64,000 nucleotides of DNA from the NCBI GenBank assembly GCA_022036555.1, contig CM039129.1:41629827-41693826 (forward strand), read 5' to 3'. Made by a program: the position numbers and the translations under genes. The DNA is from Microstegium vimineum (taxonomy: Eukaryota > Streptophyta > Magnoliopsida > Poales > Poaceae). The number at the start of each line of letters is the position of its first letter. Position 1 is the stretch's first letter. Below are positions 1-11,778 of this stretch, in pieces. The notes under the pieces are model-generated. The model was not told where the DNA came from. It worked only from the letters and a program-made list of their open reading frames with translations, and ran no database searches.

Positions 1-768
1 GTTCACATCATAGATGCATTCTCATAATAGGAAAAATCGCTTCTTTGATGTGGTCACATCATAGATGCACAAATTCCCAATCTATGATAAATTTTCGGCC
101 GATCTATGATTAGAGAATCTGGCATAGTACTTATAGTTGTGTGCCTCTGCTTGCAAGGATGGGGCCATGCATTGACTCTAATTCGGTAGGGGGCATTGAG
201 CCATGGCCGCCCCCTTGTCTTCGTTCCTAGCGCTAGCCTTTCCCTCTCCATCGACCTGAGCTTTAGTGATGGCGAGACCTGGTGCCGACCTTGCCTTCCG
301 ATGGATTGGGGTCAAGTTCATGGTGGATAGAGAGAAGAGAGATGGGTGAGTAGGAGATATGCCGCCATGTTTTGTAGGAGAGATGGGAGAGAAAAGATGT
401 GGAAGTTGTGGGTAGGAGAGATAAGAGGGGGGGTACGTATTTGAGGAATCTTTGCCTAAGTTATAAATATATTATATAGATACTTCTTTTTAGGATTGTC
501 TTAAAAAAATAGACAGGCCTCAGCTAGGCGTTTTAATTAGAAAATGAGGATAATTGATGGGGTTGTAACCTAAAATCAATTTTGTTGTAGTGCTGATCCA
601 TTGATATTTAGCTTTTCAAGTGATGTTAACAACAACCAGATCAACGTAATCCTTGCAGGTACTACAATTTTCTGAAAGTTAGTTTAGTTGCTTTTGCAAA
701 AAGGTTCAGAGCCCTTGCATCTCTCCAAGTGCACTTGCGTGCGAGCTCATATGAGGTCTGCGAAACAG
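1..768. other. Left-edge intergenic sequence
   Basis: No gene, RNA or mobile-element signature was recognised here. Open frames are short and carry no familiar motif. The stretch ends at the target duplication of the CACTA element that begins at 772. Confidence 0.5.
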
Positions 769-779
769 TCGCACTACCA

Positions 780-1195
780 GAATCCAGAGATTTCATGAGT
801 GCAAAACATGTCACGAAATATGGTTTTACTCTCACGAAAATAATGCGTGAGGGTACACCGTCACGCATCACCTCTCACGATATTAGACACGAAAAATACC
901 ATTTTCATGAGAGTTCACCGCCACATATTCTTTTCGTGGGTGGCGGGAGTTCATGAGGGCTACTCTCATGAAAATATTGTTGCCACCAGATTTGCATCGG
1001 TGTTTTCATGACGGTTTTTTGTGGTATTTCATGAGAGTTCATCTTCACGAATAGATTTCGTGAGAGTTTGATATTTCTTGAGAGGTCATCTTCACGAATG
1101 GATTCCGTGAGTTTGGTATTTTGTGAGAGTCACCGTCATGAAATGGATTTCGTGAGTATCACAAACACATGAATATAGGATTTCGTGAGTGTAAA
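780..1195. repeat. Left subterminal repeat array of CACTA element
   Basis: There are about a dozen short motifs of the form TTTCATGAG, TTTCGTGAG and CTCACGAAA in both orientations, spaced roughly 20-40 bases apart. The same motif family recurs only near the other end of the element (5305-5547). Confidence 0.75.
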
Positions 1196-1603
1196 ACACC
1201 ATGAAAATAACCCAACATGAGCATCCCAATCCAAATTCCAATTGCACAAATATGGTCCAGTGTGAATCCAACAGGCATACAATAAATTCCAATACATGTA
1301 TACATGCAACCGATTCCAATCCCAATATATTCCAATTTCAGCTCGTGTTCAGCCATTACACTAAAAGGGCAATATCGGCTCAGAGTCCTAGACTCCTAAC
1401 CATCCAACATTAGTTCCAGCACATCTCATCTCATTCCTAGACATCCACACTAATATGATTACAAGAACCATTTCATTCTTATCTTGTGCTCTTGCTTTTC
1501 TTCTACTACTCATTGCGCCTAAATTGGTACGTGAAGCAGCCAAATTTATCTGTTCAGCATAGCTTCCCAAGGCCTCCTGCAAATGAACATTTTTTAGAGT
1601 ATT

Positions 1604-1791
1604 TTGTGACTAGGAAAAAATAAGAGGTGAAGGCAAAGTAGTTTCTCATAGGCTTTGAGCATAATTAAACTAAGTACACAAGTCAATATAGTGTCACTTG
1701 TGACTAAGAAAAAATCAGAGGTAAAGGCAAAGTAGTTTCTCATAGGCTTTGAGCATAATTAAACTAAGTACACAAGTCAATATAGTGTCAC
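1604..1791. repeat. 94-bp tandem duplication
   Basis: Two nearly identical 94-bp units (1604-1697 and 1698-1791) differ at only a few positions. Each contains the segment GCAAAGTAGTTTCTCATAGG. The duplication is internal to the first CACTA element and has no recognised coding content. Confidence 0.9.
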
Positions 1792-2711
1792 ATAGCAGTG
1801 CTAACTCAACATAGTCATTCACTGAAATCTTTTGGATCATAAAAATAGTGTGCCACAGTTATTTCAACATCAAGAAAGTATATCAACAGATTCTAACTAA
1901 CTTTTGTTCAGCTACACAAACTGGTGTCAGTTTTGTAAAAACTATTCTGTAACTTTAGTACTGAACTAGGTACATTTGAGAACTAACAGGACTCGGTACC
2001 AGATGTATGCAGAAGAAATCCTAGTTCATTGGTAAGGAATAGACTGCCTCTCAAATCTTTGTACCCCATTTGGATCCTAGTTCTTGGAGCCAAACTTATA
2101 TTCCTGCATGACCACAAAATGAATGAAGTTACAAAATGGGCTAAGAATCTGATTTTGCTAAATTACATTATATTTCTAGCAATATATAATAGCTGGTGAA
2201 CAGAGCAAGATTTGTGACTAAATAAATTACTCAAACTGAACTGTTTTATACATCAATGGAAATAGTGCTGCCATCAGAGTAACTTCTCTAGCTAACTGAC
2301 TACCACAACAGTGAAGTGATGTCAAAGGCAAGACGAACCAATTAACATTCAATCAATTCCAATACTCATTAGATCTGTGCTATATCTGGGATTAACAAAT
2401 AAATAAGAAACTGGATAACTGAATATTCCAAGAACTCAATACATAGCATCACCAATGGATAACCTAATGTCATCTCCAGAAAGCTACAATAAACTGGAAC
2501 CTTCAAGTCATATTAAAAAATCACCCGCAAGCATCCAACTGATATACCTAATACCCTTACTACTGTCAACCATGTATTTTTATCTATACTGACAAGCATG
2601 CTTCCTCACTACTTTGCACTAAATAAATCAACACTTATGCTACCAGATCTACAAAAACCAAACAAAAGTTATATATATCAGCACAATACTTGAGTCTATA
2701 AAGTCAGGATT

Positions 2712-3261
2712 TTGGATCCATATGTTTGGTTGTTCGAGCTCACCAGATGGACGCCGAGGATGGGGGGCCAACGTGGATGTAGCCGCTGGACGAGGAGCTC
2801 CCTGGCCGCAGAGGTCGCCGACTGCGGATCTGGCCTAGCCGCTCTGGGCTATGCGCCGCTACCACCGAAGGACGGGGAAGATCTGGGGCACGCACGCCGA
2901 CTGCAACGAGGGTGGACGCCAGAGGACGTAGCCGGAGAGACCACGCCGTACACCGTCCAGCGACTCCGCCTTGGGCCGTCGACTCCCCACGAGAGAGCGC
3001 GTGCCGCTGCTGGGGGAGCAACATGAGCTGCCGCACGCGTGTACCGCTGCTCCCCCATCTCTCCACGCTGAGCTGTTGCGCCGCGCGAGGGAGCCCTCAG
3101 CCTCAACGACGGCCGCGAATGCGCCGCCGCCGTCACCTACCAAGAGAGGAAGGTTAGGGCAAGGGACGGATGAAGAGGTTCTTATATGCTTGAGCTTTCC
3201 ATCCAACGGCTCTCACTCATCACGGGTTCATCCAACAGCTGCAACACATCGTGTTGCATAG
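2712..3261. other. GC-rich gene-like block inside CACTA element
   Basis: Base composition changes abruptly from AT-rich to strongly GC-rich, and overlapping open frames run on both strands (for example 2859-3206 minus and 2712-3026 plus). None shows a familiar domain. The composition resembles a grass 5' exon or promoter, and capture of a gene fragment by the CACTA element is a reasonable inference, but the donor gene was not identified. Confidence 0.35.
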
Positions 3262-3299
3262 TGCCGGCCCAAAAACATTGAATGGGCTGAATAACACTC

Positions 3300-3860
3300 T
3301 TTTTTTCTTCTAAATATTTTATGAACTCTAAATTAAAAACATATAATTTTTAAACTATAAATTAATTCAAACAAAAATGTTGTCAACTACAAAATTTTAT
3401 AAATATATCTATAGTTTTTGTTTTTGTCATTTCTCCATCCGAGTTTGTTTGAACAAGTCAAAATTTGAATTTCATAAATACAAAAAGTTCAAATAATATT
3501 ATGAGAAAGTAAATAATTTCAAATAAAAAATTCATAAATAACCAAGTTGTAGAAACCAATGGTATCTATAACTTTTGTGTTGGTCAGATCTCCATCTGAC
3601 TTTATTTAAACAATTCAAAATTTGAATTTCAAAATACAACAACTTCAAACAATATTTGGAGACATTAGATGTTTTCAAATGAAAATGTTGTAAACAACAA
3701 AGTTGTAGAACTCAATGATACCTACAACTTTTGTATCGGTGATTACTCCATCCGACAAAGTGGCAATATACATTGTTCACAATTGGACATAACTTCCATA
3801 TTATCACACAACTATGTGATGGATATATCAATTTGTCGGTGTCTAAAATGGCGGGATCTA
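3300..3860. repeat. AT-rich degenerate repeat block
   Basis: Roughly 120-bp degenerate units contain phrases such as TTCAAAATTTGAATTTC, CTACAACTTTTGT and TCTCCATCCGA. The same vocabulary fills 24350-24960 inside the third CACTA element, so this is probably shared CACTA interior sequence. Confidence 0.6.
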
Positions 3861-4614
3861 GACAGTCAACTAGTAAATTTTTAAGCGCGTCTGAGATCGG
3901 ATGGTTGCGCGAGGAGGACACGGCGATGTATACTTGTTCAGGCACGAACGTCCTACGTCCAGTGTGTTTCGAGGTCGTGTTACCAAGCACGGGGTGCTCG
4001 TAGAGGGGAGCTACAAGCGATTGAGAGAGGAAAGAAGCTTCTCAGGTCTCGTGCCTATGGTGTCTTTGGTTCTGGTGAGAGTTCGCGTGAATGCGAGTAT
4101 GGGTGTGTGTCGAAGTGTCGAGAGAGAGATCGAGGGTCCACTCTCTCCCTTTATATGTAGGGAGAGAGGGTGGGGTACAGTACAGAGAGAGAGAATGTGC
4201 GCCTGGTACGTGCTGTTGACTTGGAGGCGCTTTCGCTCGCCTTCCTTCCCGGGGAAGATTGCGCCTGTAGACACGCCGCCAAGGTCCTGTTCATCCTTTG
4301 GGAGAGTTGTAGCCACGCGCCTCGTAATCGGGGGAGCTCCTGTTCCCTGATTAGGGTATGGACGGGGGTTGGCGACACAGGGACAAGCACCCCTGCGTTC
4401 CGTTGTACAGTGTTACGCACATGGTAATCACTGTTCGCACGACCCACGTGTGCCTGGTGAGGGCATGACGAGTGTCATTCGGAGGTTAGGCAGCATGGTC
4501 GCCGTACCTTGAGGCTTCAACAAGGGTAGTCATGGCATGCCACTCCTGGCTGGTCGTGTTCGAACAGTGGGGAGGACGTACGACACCGTGTGTCTTGGGC
4601 TGATGGCGTTGCGT

Positions 4615-4830
4615 CCTCGGTCGGACGAGGCGGAAAGCCTCCGAGAGGGGATGACGTTGCGGATGACGTCACCCTTGCTCGGACGAGGCGGAGAGCCTCC
4701 GAGAGGGGATGTCGTCGCGGATGACGTCACCCTTGCTCGGACGAGGCGAAGAGCCCCGGGGGGGGGGGGGGGGGGGGACGTCGTCGTCCTTGGTCGGACG
4801 AGGCGGAGAGCCCCTGAGCAGAGGAAGGAT
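4615..4830. repeat. GC-rich tandem repeat with a run of 20 G
   Basis: About three and a half copies of a roughly 67-bp unit contain CTCGGACGAGGCGGAGAGCC and GATGACGTCACC. The third unit is interrupted by 20 consecutive G residues at 4758-4777. A related phrase occurs at 9637-9725 in the second CACTA element. Confidence 0.8.
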
Positions 4831-5299
4831 GATGGGGTGATTTTGTTTTTGTAAAGTGCGGTGTTACGGTACCCTATTCTCAAGTATCCGACACAATTTA
4901 TGAACAATGTATACTACCATTTTGTTAAAATAATTTGATTTTTTTATATAATTATTGTGTAACAAAAACATATCAACATGCCAATTTGTATAATTTTTTG
5001 GCAAAATTTATAATTATTACAAATATTTTATTGTAATTTAGAAATAGAAGGATAAATTATCCCCAGAAAACAAATGTCCCACCAAACAAGCAACAATAAA
5101 AAGAAGTAAGAACACCATGAATTGATAGAGCATGATTTTAGAAATATTTAGAAAAAAGAATCACCATATTTGGAGTTAGCACGAGGGAGAAAGACTAGTT
5201 ACAAAATTTTGTTGCAGATTAAAAGGACAAAACGTTTGTTTCATGTTCTTGAATTTCTAGTATTTAAGCAATTATTTTTCTACTAAAAACCATCAACCC

Positions 5300-5547
5300 A
5301 TATTTCGTGGCGGTGAAATTTGACTCTCATGAAAACGATCACTCTCATGAGAATAGACAATTTCATGGGGTTATTTAAATACTCCCACGAAAACAATTTA
5401 TTTCATGACGGTATATGGAGCACTCTCATGAAAATAAGTTTTCGTGGCGGGATTCACATCACACTCATGAAAATGATTATTTTTATGAGAGTGTGTTTTC
5501 CACTCTCACAAAAAACTGTCCCACTCACGAAATCTTCGGTTTCTGGT
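5300..5547. repeat. Right subterminal repeat array of CACTA element
   Basis: Inverted and direct CTCTCATGAAA / TTTCATGGG type motifs mirror the left subterminal array at 780-1195 and run up to the right terminus at 5548. Confidence 0.75.
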
Positions 5548-5551
5548 GTCG

Positions 5552-6250
5552 AGTTATTCAGCGCCTGACTACTAGACAGACTACTAGACGTACTATAGCT
5601 TGTTCAGAATGTTGACACGGCTTGTTCGGTCAGGACGACTACCACTACCTTAGCAGCATGAAACAATAGTATTCGTGGTGTCCGCAACAATCATACACAT
5701 GCATGCAGATGCAGAAGGCGGCTTCGATATTGATGATGCTATAGTACGTAGTATAGTCCAGGATTTGAATCATAGCATGAGAGCAGAGGGTCCATTACGT
5801 TGCAAAGATGGCAACAGAAGGTATGCATGCACATGATGTGTGTGATGCAATCAGAATTTATTGGACTAAGTACAGGTGGTTAAAGACTTCACATATTTTT
5901 GCTATTTTCTAGTCTTATTTCCGCTTATTTTTTCTCATAGAACAATATTAAAACATGTGAATTGAGTTGTAAATATGTCTTGCCGAATAGGGTGAACAAG
6001 ATAGCAGGGTACATTTCGTTTTTAGGTTCTTTTTGTTCCCGGTCTTAAGATACCTTATTATATCTAGGTGTATCACGCTTCCTACCACACTTCTCCAATA
6101 ATGTAGGTAAAGCTTGAACTGACACATATATACGTACAAGGTTTCGATAGCAAATGTTGTGCACGTTATAAGGAAATCAGCCATGTCCACCAAAAATAAG
6201 TTCAACCAAGTTATTAATAGCCTTAAATTTTAATTTAAAGTGAAATTATA
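5552..6250. other. Intergenic spacer between two CACTA elements
   Basis: AT-rich sequence with no recognised gene or repeat. Short open frames, such as the 85-codon one at 5948-6205 on the minus strand, have no recognisable motif. Confidence 0.4.
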
Positions 6251-6859
6251 CATCACTACAAGAAATGTGCCATCTTATGACGTTTATGTCATGACATATG
6301 GTCAAAAGGTCACTAAATCAATTAGTTTATGACATTCTTTTGGAAGGCATATCAACTTAGTGACATATGTAAATGAACATCACAAAAAATGTCTTAAACC
6401 TAGTCTAATTGTATATTGTGACAATATTTGTCATGTCATAAATACCAATTTACAAAGATCATAAAGCTATGACAAGGATAATGTATCACATATATTTTTT
6501 CTTTTCTTGAACATTGTTATCCAAGATGGAATGTGGCTCCTTCATGTATTAAGCCCACCTGATTGCTAAGTATTTCTTTGAGGTTTACCAACTCATTAGC
6601 ATGTACTGGGTTTAGGCAAAAACTATAAAACTAAGTTTTGTGTGCAAGGGCGCTCGACCGCGAGATCAAACAAAACTAAAAAGGGCCTTACCATATAGCT
6701 ATAAATACATTTCTATAATTATAAGTATAGTTCATTCTATATTAAATTGTTTCACATTGTGCTAAATGCTAGTAGTAATATAAATAAACATCACATCCTG
6801 ATTTTAAAAATAAATTAATTTGGAGAATACTTCAATAGACACGGTTGATAACATTAGTA

Positions 6860-7114
6860 CTCTTTCCATCCCAAATTATGAACCATTTTAAGAATCTTGC
6901 AAAGTCAAGGTATCTTAGATATGACTAAATTTGTATGATAATATAACAATATTTATGATGTCAACTAAGTGTCATTAGATTCTTTATCAATTGAATTTTT
7001 ATAGTATATTTGTTTTATGTCAAGAATCTTTATTTTTTATATAATTTTGATCAAATTTGAGATGCTTTGACTTTTTAAGTTTTTTTAGTAACTTATAATT
7101 TGGAATGGCGGGAG
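6860..7114. mobile_element. Stowaway MITE (nested)
   Basis: The terminal inverted repeats are CTCTTTCCATCCCAAATTAT and, at the right, AATTTGGAATGGCGGGAG, both degenerate versions of the CTCCCTCC Stowaway terminus. A TA dinucleotide target duplication flanks it (6858-6859 and 7115-7116). The length of 255 bp is typical. It has diverged more than the copy at 11519. Confidence 0.8.
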
Positions 7115-7834
7115 TACATTATTACTATTTGGCTTGAGTGCTCGGGTCAATAAAGCATGAGCCATGAGGTATGATGAACTTACCGTCATGTTGTAATTTA
7201 AAAAAATGATGAGGGATATTTATTTAAATTTTCATTATGTACTTTGGAAGATAATTTTTGAAACAAAAATATGGGAAAGAAAAGTATGCAAATGTACACT
7301 TGCAACCCATTGAAACAGACATACGTGAGCGAACTCTCTCAGGTCCCAAACTCCAGGACTTGCTTTGGGCCACGTCTATGTTCTTGGGCCGCGACTGAAA
7401 CAATACCACAACGGCAAGCAAAACCAATAGCAATATGTACTCTGTATTCTTGCTACCGTAACTGCCCAAGACATGGACATTTGTCCCACCTTGCCAATAG
7501 AACAAGCACCACTACCCAGGTATGCTATAAAGGTTGGGGTAGGCGGCAACAAAATTTCTCAATTAGAACACTCGATCGACCATTTACACTGACGCATGAC
7601 AGCCGATCCAAAATATCTGACACCTAACAAAAAGTAGGTATTTTGACAATTACTTTGACTTAAAATATTTTCTAATCTTTGGAGTATATAATGTTCATAA
7701 TTGGATATATCTTTGTCCACAATATCTGGAGTGGTTAATTTCTCCAATTTGCTAGTAATATGGTCACCCTCATCTTTATTATGAAAGGGAATGGCCCATT
7801 AATAAGGCTGGGGCTGTCTCTCTGTCTCGACTCC

Positions 7835-8375
7835 TCGTTAAAAGCTCGAACTAACTCAGCTCGAACTAACTCATTAAGCTCGCTTGAAAAAATCACTAAA
7901 CAAATACCACATCTAGAAGAACATTTACTCCGCAATTTGGACAGAAATGGAGTTGTGAGGTTGGGATCCTGGGTAGAAACTGACGATATTTTAGTAGGTA
8001 AATTAACGCCTCAGATAGCGAGCGAATCATCGTATATCGCGGAAGCTGGATTATTACGGGCTATTTTTGGTCTTGAGATATCCACTTCAAAAGAAACTTC
8101 TCTCAAACTACCTATAGGTGGAAGAGGGCGCGTTATCGATGTGAAATGGATCCAGAGGGACCCCTTTGACATAATGGTTCGTGTATATATTTTACAGAAA
8201 CGTGAAATCAAAGTTGGGGATAAAGTAGCCGGAAGACACGGGAATAAGGGGATCATTTCCAAAATTTTGCCGAGGCAGGTATAAAACACAAAATATAGTA
8301 TTTGCATTTATCTAAAACTTAGCTTAACACGGCTCGTTCCGCTTGGCTCGTTAAAAGACTCATTAAGCTCGTGAG
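7835..8375. repeat. CTCGTTAA-rich repeat flanking the rpoB fragment
   Basis: Phrases such as CTCGTTAAAAGCTCGAAC and ACTCATTAAGCTCG lie on both sides of the rpoB piece (7835-7883 and 8330-8375). A further direct repeat with AACACAAAATATARTATTTG occurs at 8285 and 8388. The arrangement suggests that plastid DNA was inserted into, or duplicated together with, an older repeat. Confidence 0.55.
7884..8279 (+). pseudogene. rpoB: Chloroplast RNA polymerase beta subunit (rpoB) fragment in nuclear DNA
   Basis: The translated segment contains HLEEHLLRNLDRNGVV, GKLTPQIASESSYIAEAG, LKLPIGGRGRVIDVKW and GDKVAGRHGNKGIISK. I recognise these as the conserved C-terminal half of the plastid-encoded RNA polymerase beta subunit; the last motif is part of the active-site region. 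About 130 codons are present with no stop or frameshift. Both ends of the plastid gene are missing, and homology stops right after ILPRQ. It cannot make a polymerase subunit and represents plastid DNA transferred to the nucleus, now inside the second CACTA element. Apparent replacements include VETDD and DPFD where I expect VETGD and DPLD. The uninterrupted frame suggests a fairly recent transfer. Confidence 0.9.
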
Positions 8376-8708
8376 CCAGGCATAAAAAACACAAAATATA
8401 ATATTTGCATTTTAGATAAATAGAATACCCTTCTATTTTAAGACTCTTATTCTAATACAAATAGAATACCTTCGTGTAAGAGGAGTAGGGATTAGAATCC
8501 TAATACAGCCCGCGCCCCACCCCCACGCCCGCCCCACCCCACCCACGCGCCCTATGCCGCCTGCGCGCGCTGCGGCCAGCACGCATCCACGTCCCACCCC
8601 TGCGCCCGCAACCGCCAAAAAGGTGTTCCTTTTTTATACCCTAAAGGTGTTCGACAAAATGGCAGAGTTGAATGGCATACTCATGGTCAAGCAATGCATA
8701 TACACTAT

Positions 8709-9061
8709 CTGATTGGTTACTTGTATATCTCTTTCTCCAGGCTAAGGGAATGCTAGTTAATGTTGTTTGGTTGGCTGCATATAGTCTTATGCGGGCTAGC
8801 ACTATCCTCAAAGCAGCCTAGACTTGCATCCCACTATCTTCTAAAAATTGACTGTATCTAGCTATGCAAGTATTGCATTGCATCCACTATGCATCCTATA
8901 TATAAATTAGAAAGTTATGCATATAACCAATCAAGTGCATAGTATTATACAACTCCATATTCAGTTGAACCAAATAACATCAAATTGCATTGCCTAATTC
9001 AGAATTAGCTAAACTGGATAGGATATATATGCTATGCAAGTTAATGCAAGTAACCAATCAG
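8709..9061. mobile_element. MITE with CTGATTGGTTACTTG termini
   Basis: The left end CTGATTGGTTACTTG is the exact inverse of the right end CAAGTAACCAATCAG, and the flanking 20-30 bases also pair imperfectly. The length is about 353 bp and it has no coding capacity. The superfamily is uncertain because a clear target duplication was not found. Confidence 0.65.
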
Positions 9062-9494
9062 CCCCTTAAGATACCTAGAACAACAGAATTATTTGATTCT
9101 TATCAATGTAAGTTCCAAAAATAAATTGTGTTGCATTTGTGGGAGGATCCGAGTGGCACTTTGACCACACACTCCTTGTATTTGTAACCAGATTGCTAAA
9201 TTTCATCACATGATTGTACAATGTCTTGTCCTCTGTTTTTAAAGTTAGGTCAAACTCGGTTGCCTACGGTCTATAATATGCATTGATGAAGTATTAATAT
9301 TCTAACTAATGATATCCTTTCAAATGCAAGGCATAGGAGTTTTGTAGTGTAGGGGATGATGCTTGTCTAATTTTTTGGATGCTCAAATTGGCACTGACCC
9401 AACTGTTAAGGTGATGTTCTTCTGTTCCGCTTCCGCATCTCATTAAATCAAGTATGTTTTTTTACCGAAGTTGAGTGCACAAATGTCGGATTGT

Positions 9495-9613
9495 CGCAAT
9501 GTTCCGCATCTAACTCTGTCTGAATGTGGGATTGTCGCAATCTAGGCTTAGGAGGACCTGGTTCTCCAATTCACAAATTCGAGGACCATAAAGTTGTTGT
9601 TCTTTGTGTTCAG
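9495..9613 (+). pseudogene. WD40-repeat exon fragment resembling MSI4/FVE
   Basis: The reading frame gives MWDCRNLGLGGPGSPIHKFE followed by DHKVVVLCVQ, then a splice-donor-like GTATGT. I recognise this as one WD40 repeat of the plant MSI4/FVE (RbAp48-type) histone-binding proteins, where the expected form is DRRNL...GSPIHKFEGHKAAVLCVQ. Just before the ATG the frame has TGA where the family has CGA (Arg), and TGT replaces CGT, both C-to-T changes typical of methylated transposon DNA. Only one exon is present. It lies inside the second CACTA element, so gene-fragment capture is the likely origin. Confidence 0.65.
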
Positions 9614-9636
9614 GTATGTAAACATACACTCGAGGG

Positions 9637-9725
9637 GTTGAGCGAGACAACCTGCGTCCTCGGGTCGGGCGAGACAACCTGCGTCCTCGGGTCGGGTGAG
9701 ACAGAGCCTACGTCCGAGGTGTCGG
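9637..9725. repeat. 27-bp tandem repeat, three copies
   Basis: The unit is GCGAGACAACCTGCGTCCTC plus GGGTCGG, present twice exactly and a third time in degenerate form. It resembles the GGTCGGACGAGG vocabulary at 4615-4830. Confidence 0.8.
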
Positions 9726-10216
9726 ACGGTCGCCAACATCTTCACTACCCATGGGCACGGAGAAATCCAAGATACAAAGCGAGGGGGCTGTGATGCGATG
9801 ACAAGGTAGGGTCGGTACGGCAGCAGCTACTGCATAGTTCGCGACTGGGTGTAGTATGCACTGCCGCTTGGCTGTTTGGTGCTTCCTGCGTGCCGTGCAA
9901 ATGCGTCGCGTGCAATGCAGCAGAGAACACACCACTCAGCAACAGCAGGTTGTTACTAATTCCGAGTCCTCAATTATTCATTCTTCAATTGTTTGTAAGC
10001 AATACGAAACTGCAGTAGGCGAATAGAGATCCTCAAGATGCTGAATTACTCATTTTGGGTTATTCTAGCTCAAATGATTCGATGCAAATCAGGCAAATGT
10101 ATAATGCAGACATTAATAATATGCTAAGATTTTCAGTTTCGATCATATATGTTTGTGTCCTTGCCTAGTTGTCTGTTTTATATAGACTTCAGATGACATG
10201 TGACAGTTTCTGCTTG

Positions 10217-10502
10217 GGCTGTGTTTAGATGCCAAAGTTTGGGGGCAAACTTTGCATAGTAGACGTCACGTCATATTGTAGTAATTTTGTTTTTATTTGG
10301 TAATAATTTTCCAAATATTGATTAATTAGGTTTAAAATATTCGTCTCGCAAAGTACAATAAAACTGTGCAATTAGTTTTTTTATTTCATCTATATTTAGT
10401 ACTCAATATATGTGTCGTTATTTTGATGTGACGGGAAATAGGAATTCGATGTGATGGAGAATCTTGTAAAGTTTGAGAATTTCGGGTGAACTAAACACAA
10501 CC
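10217..10502. mobile_element. MITE with GGNTGTGTTTAG termini
   Basis: The left end GGGCTGTGTTTAGATGCC pairs with the right end GGGTGAACTAAACACAACC. The interior CTCGCAAAGTACAATAAAACTG phrase is typical of an abundant grass MITE family. It is about 286 bp, non-coding, and nested in the second CACTA element. Confidence 0.65.
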
Positions 10503-10789
10503 TTGCCTAGGTTTACTTAGACATTAGACAGTCATGTGTCATCTAATAAACATGAGGCAAACCTGTTTGTGTCCTTCCCTAGTTGCCTAGCAAACAGGCT
10601 TATTTTGTTATCCAATTTACCCAGCATTCTAGCTATTGCGTAGGTATTGTATTTGGTTATGTCAGAGTAGGCTGAGGCTATAAACTATAAATGTAGTCAT
10701 AGTAGTAACGTGTATATATTTGCAGGTTCATGGTCTAGCCTTGTCATGTTTTTGTTTGTTGCAATTTTGATTCCTGACTTTTATTGCAA

Positions 10790-11420
10790 TCCTGCACAGG
10801 AAGTGGCGCTGCTCACCTTCAGTTGGCTCTCGCACAGCAACGGCACCTGCTCTCGTTCTGATAACCCACTGGTCTCACTATACATCGATGATGCAAAGGT
10901 CAGTTCTTGCCTTGTCATCATGTGTTTCTATGAGATACTAATACCTAGAAATGATTGGTCTTGCAGTAGCCTACAGTTTCTTACAACACTTGTTTGACCC
11001 TCTCACTGCTGTTAAAATCTCTGGCCTTTCACTTGCAGAATGGTTGGCAGTGGGGCACAGTTTCAATTTACATGCAACAAATATGAAGCTCTATTAATTG
11101 AGCATGTAATTATCTCAGTTGGTAACCTAGAACTTGATACTTTGTGATTACAAATTAATGTGTAGTAGTTACAAATATTACAGATTTTGCTAGGTTGTCT
11201 TTTTTAGCAATATAGGGAGAAACAGTTCCAAATCGTTAGGCGTCAAATATTCTTCTAGTGCTACTCTTCAGGAATCCTTCTATATTTTTCTATATTATAT
11301 CTTCTATCTTAAATCTTATGGGTGTTAATGAGCTATGCCGTGTGTTTAAATGTTTGTTTGCAGAGTGCTGGCTGTAGAGCAGTACAAAGGCAAATGGAGA
11401 GAATAAGCTATTGGTGCTTC
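10790..11420 (+). other. Exon-like segments of an unidentified captured gene
   Basis: A segment at about 10800-10898 is preceded by CTGCACAG and followed by GTCAG, and encodes EVALLTFSWLSHSNG then CSRSDNPLVSLYIDDAK. Two further short segments follow acceptor-like CTTGCAG (11038) and TTTGCAG (11364). Spacing and splice-like borders suggest several exons of one captured gene, but I do not recognise the protein. Confidence 0.35.
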
Positions 11421-11518
11421 TTAATTGAGAAGAATTAGAAATTTATGCATCGATGTACTTCTCTTGTAATGGAACTAATAATTGTTGTATATTAATTAAT
11501 TTTGACGATAATGAGCTA

Positions 11519-11778
11519 CTCCCTCCATCTCAGATTGTAAGTCATTCCAAGAATCTTGAAGAGTCAAAGTTTCTCAAGTTTGATCAAACTTATATAACAA
11601 TATAATAATATTTATGATGTCAAATAAGTATCATTAGATTCGTTATCAATTATATTTTCATAGTATACCTATTTGATGTTATAAATCTTTATAGTTTTGT
11701 CTATAATTCTTGGTCAAACTTGAGATGCTTTGACTCTCCAAGATTCTTGGAATGACTTATAATTTGGGATGGAGGGAG
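11519..11778. mobile_element. Stowaway MITE (nested)
   Basis: The left terminus is CTCCCTCCATCTCAGATTGT and the right terminus is ATTTGGGATGGAGGGAG, with TA target duplications at 11517-11518 and 11779-11780. The length is 260 bp. The long palindrome includes AAGTCATTCCAAGAATCTTG near both ends. It is the best-preserved Stowaway in the window. Confidence 0.9.

Larger units (their letters stand above)
772..5548. mobile_element. CACTA (En/Spm-type) DNA transposon, non-autonomous
   Basis: The left end reads CACTACCAGAATCC. The right end, read on the other strand, is CACCAGAAACC, i.e. the same terminus lacking three bases. A 3-bp target duplication, TCG, lies immediately outside both ends (769-771 and 5549-5551), as expected for CACTA elements. 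Both subterminal regions are packed with inverted and direct copies of a TTTCRTGAG / CTCAYGAAA motif, the usual transposase-binding arrangement. No transposase reading frame was found inside, so the element would depend on a helper, and the shortened right terminus may have immobilised it. The interior holds a GC-rich gene-like block, an AT-rich repeat block and a G-run. Confidence 0.8.

Noticed and set aside
4615..4830. CRISPR-like array
   Set aside because: The repeat units are contiguous and GC-rich, without unique spacers, and the context is a plant CACTA transposon.
7760..8284. A 174-codon nuclear gene
   Set aside because: Only the rpoB-like part is meaningful. The first 40 codons come from the flanking CTCGTTAA repeat and the last few from downstream repeat sequence.
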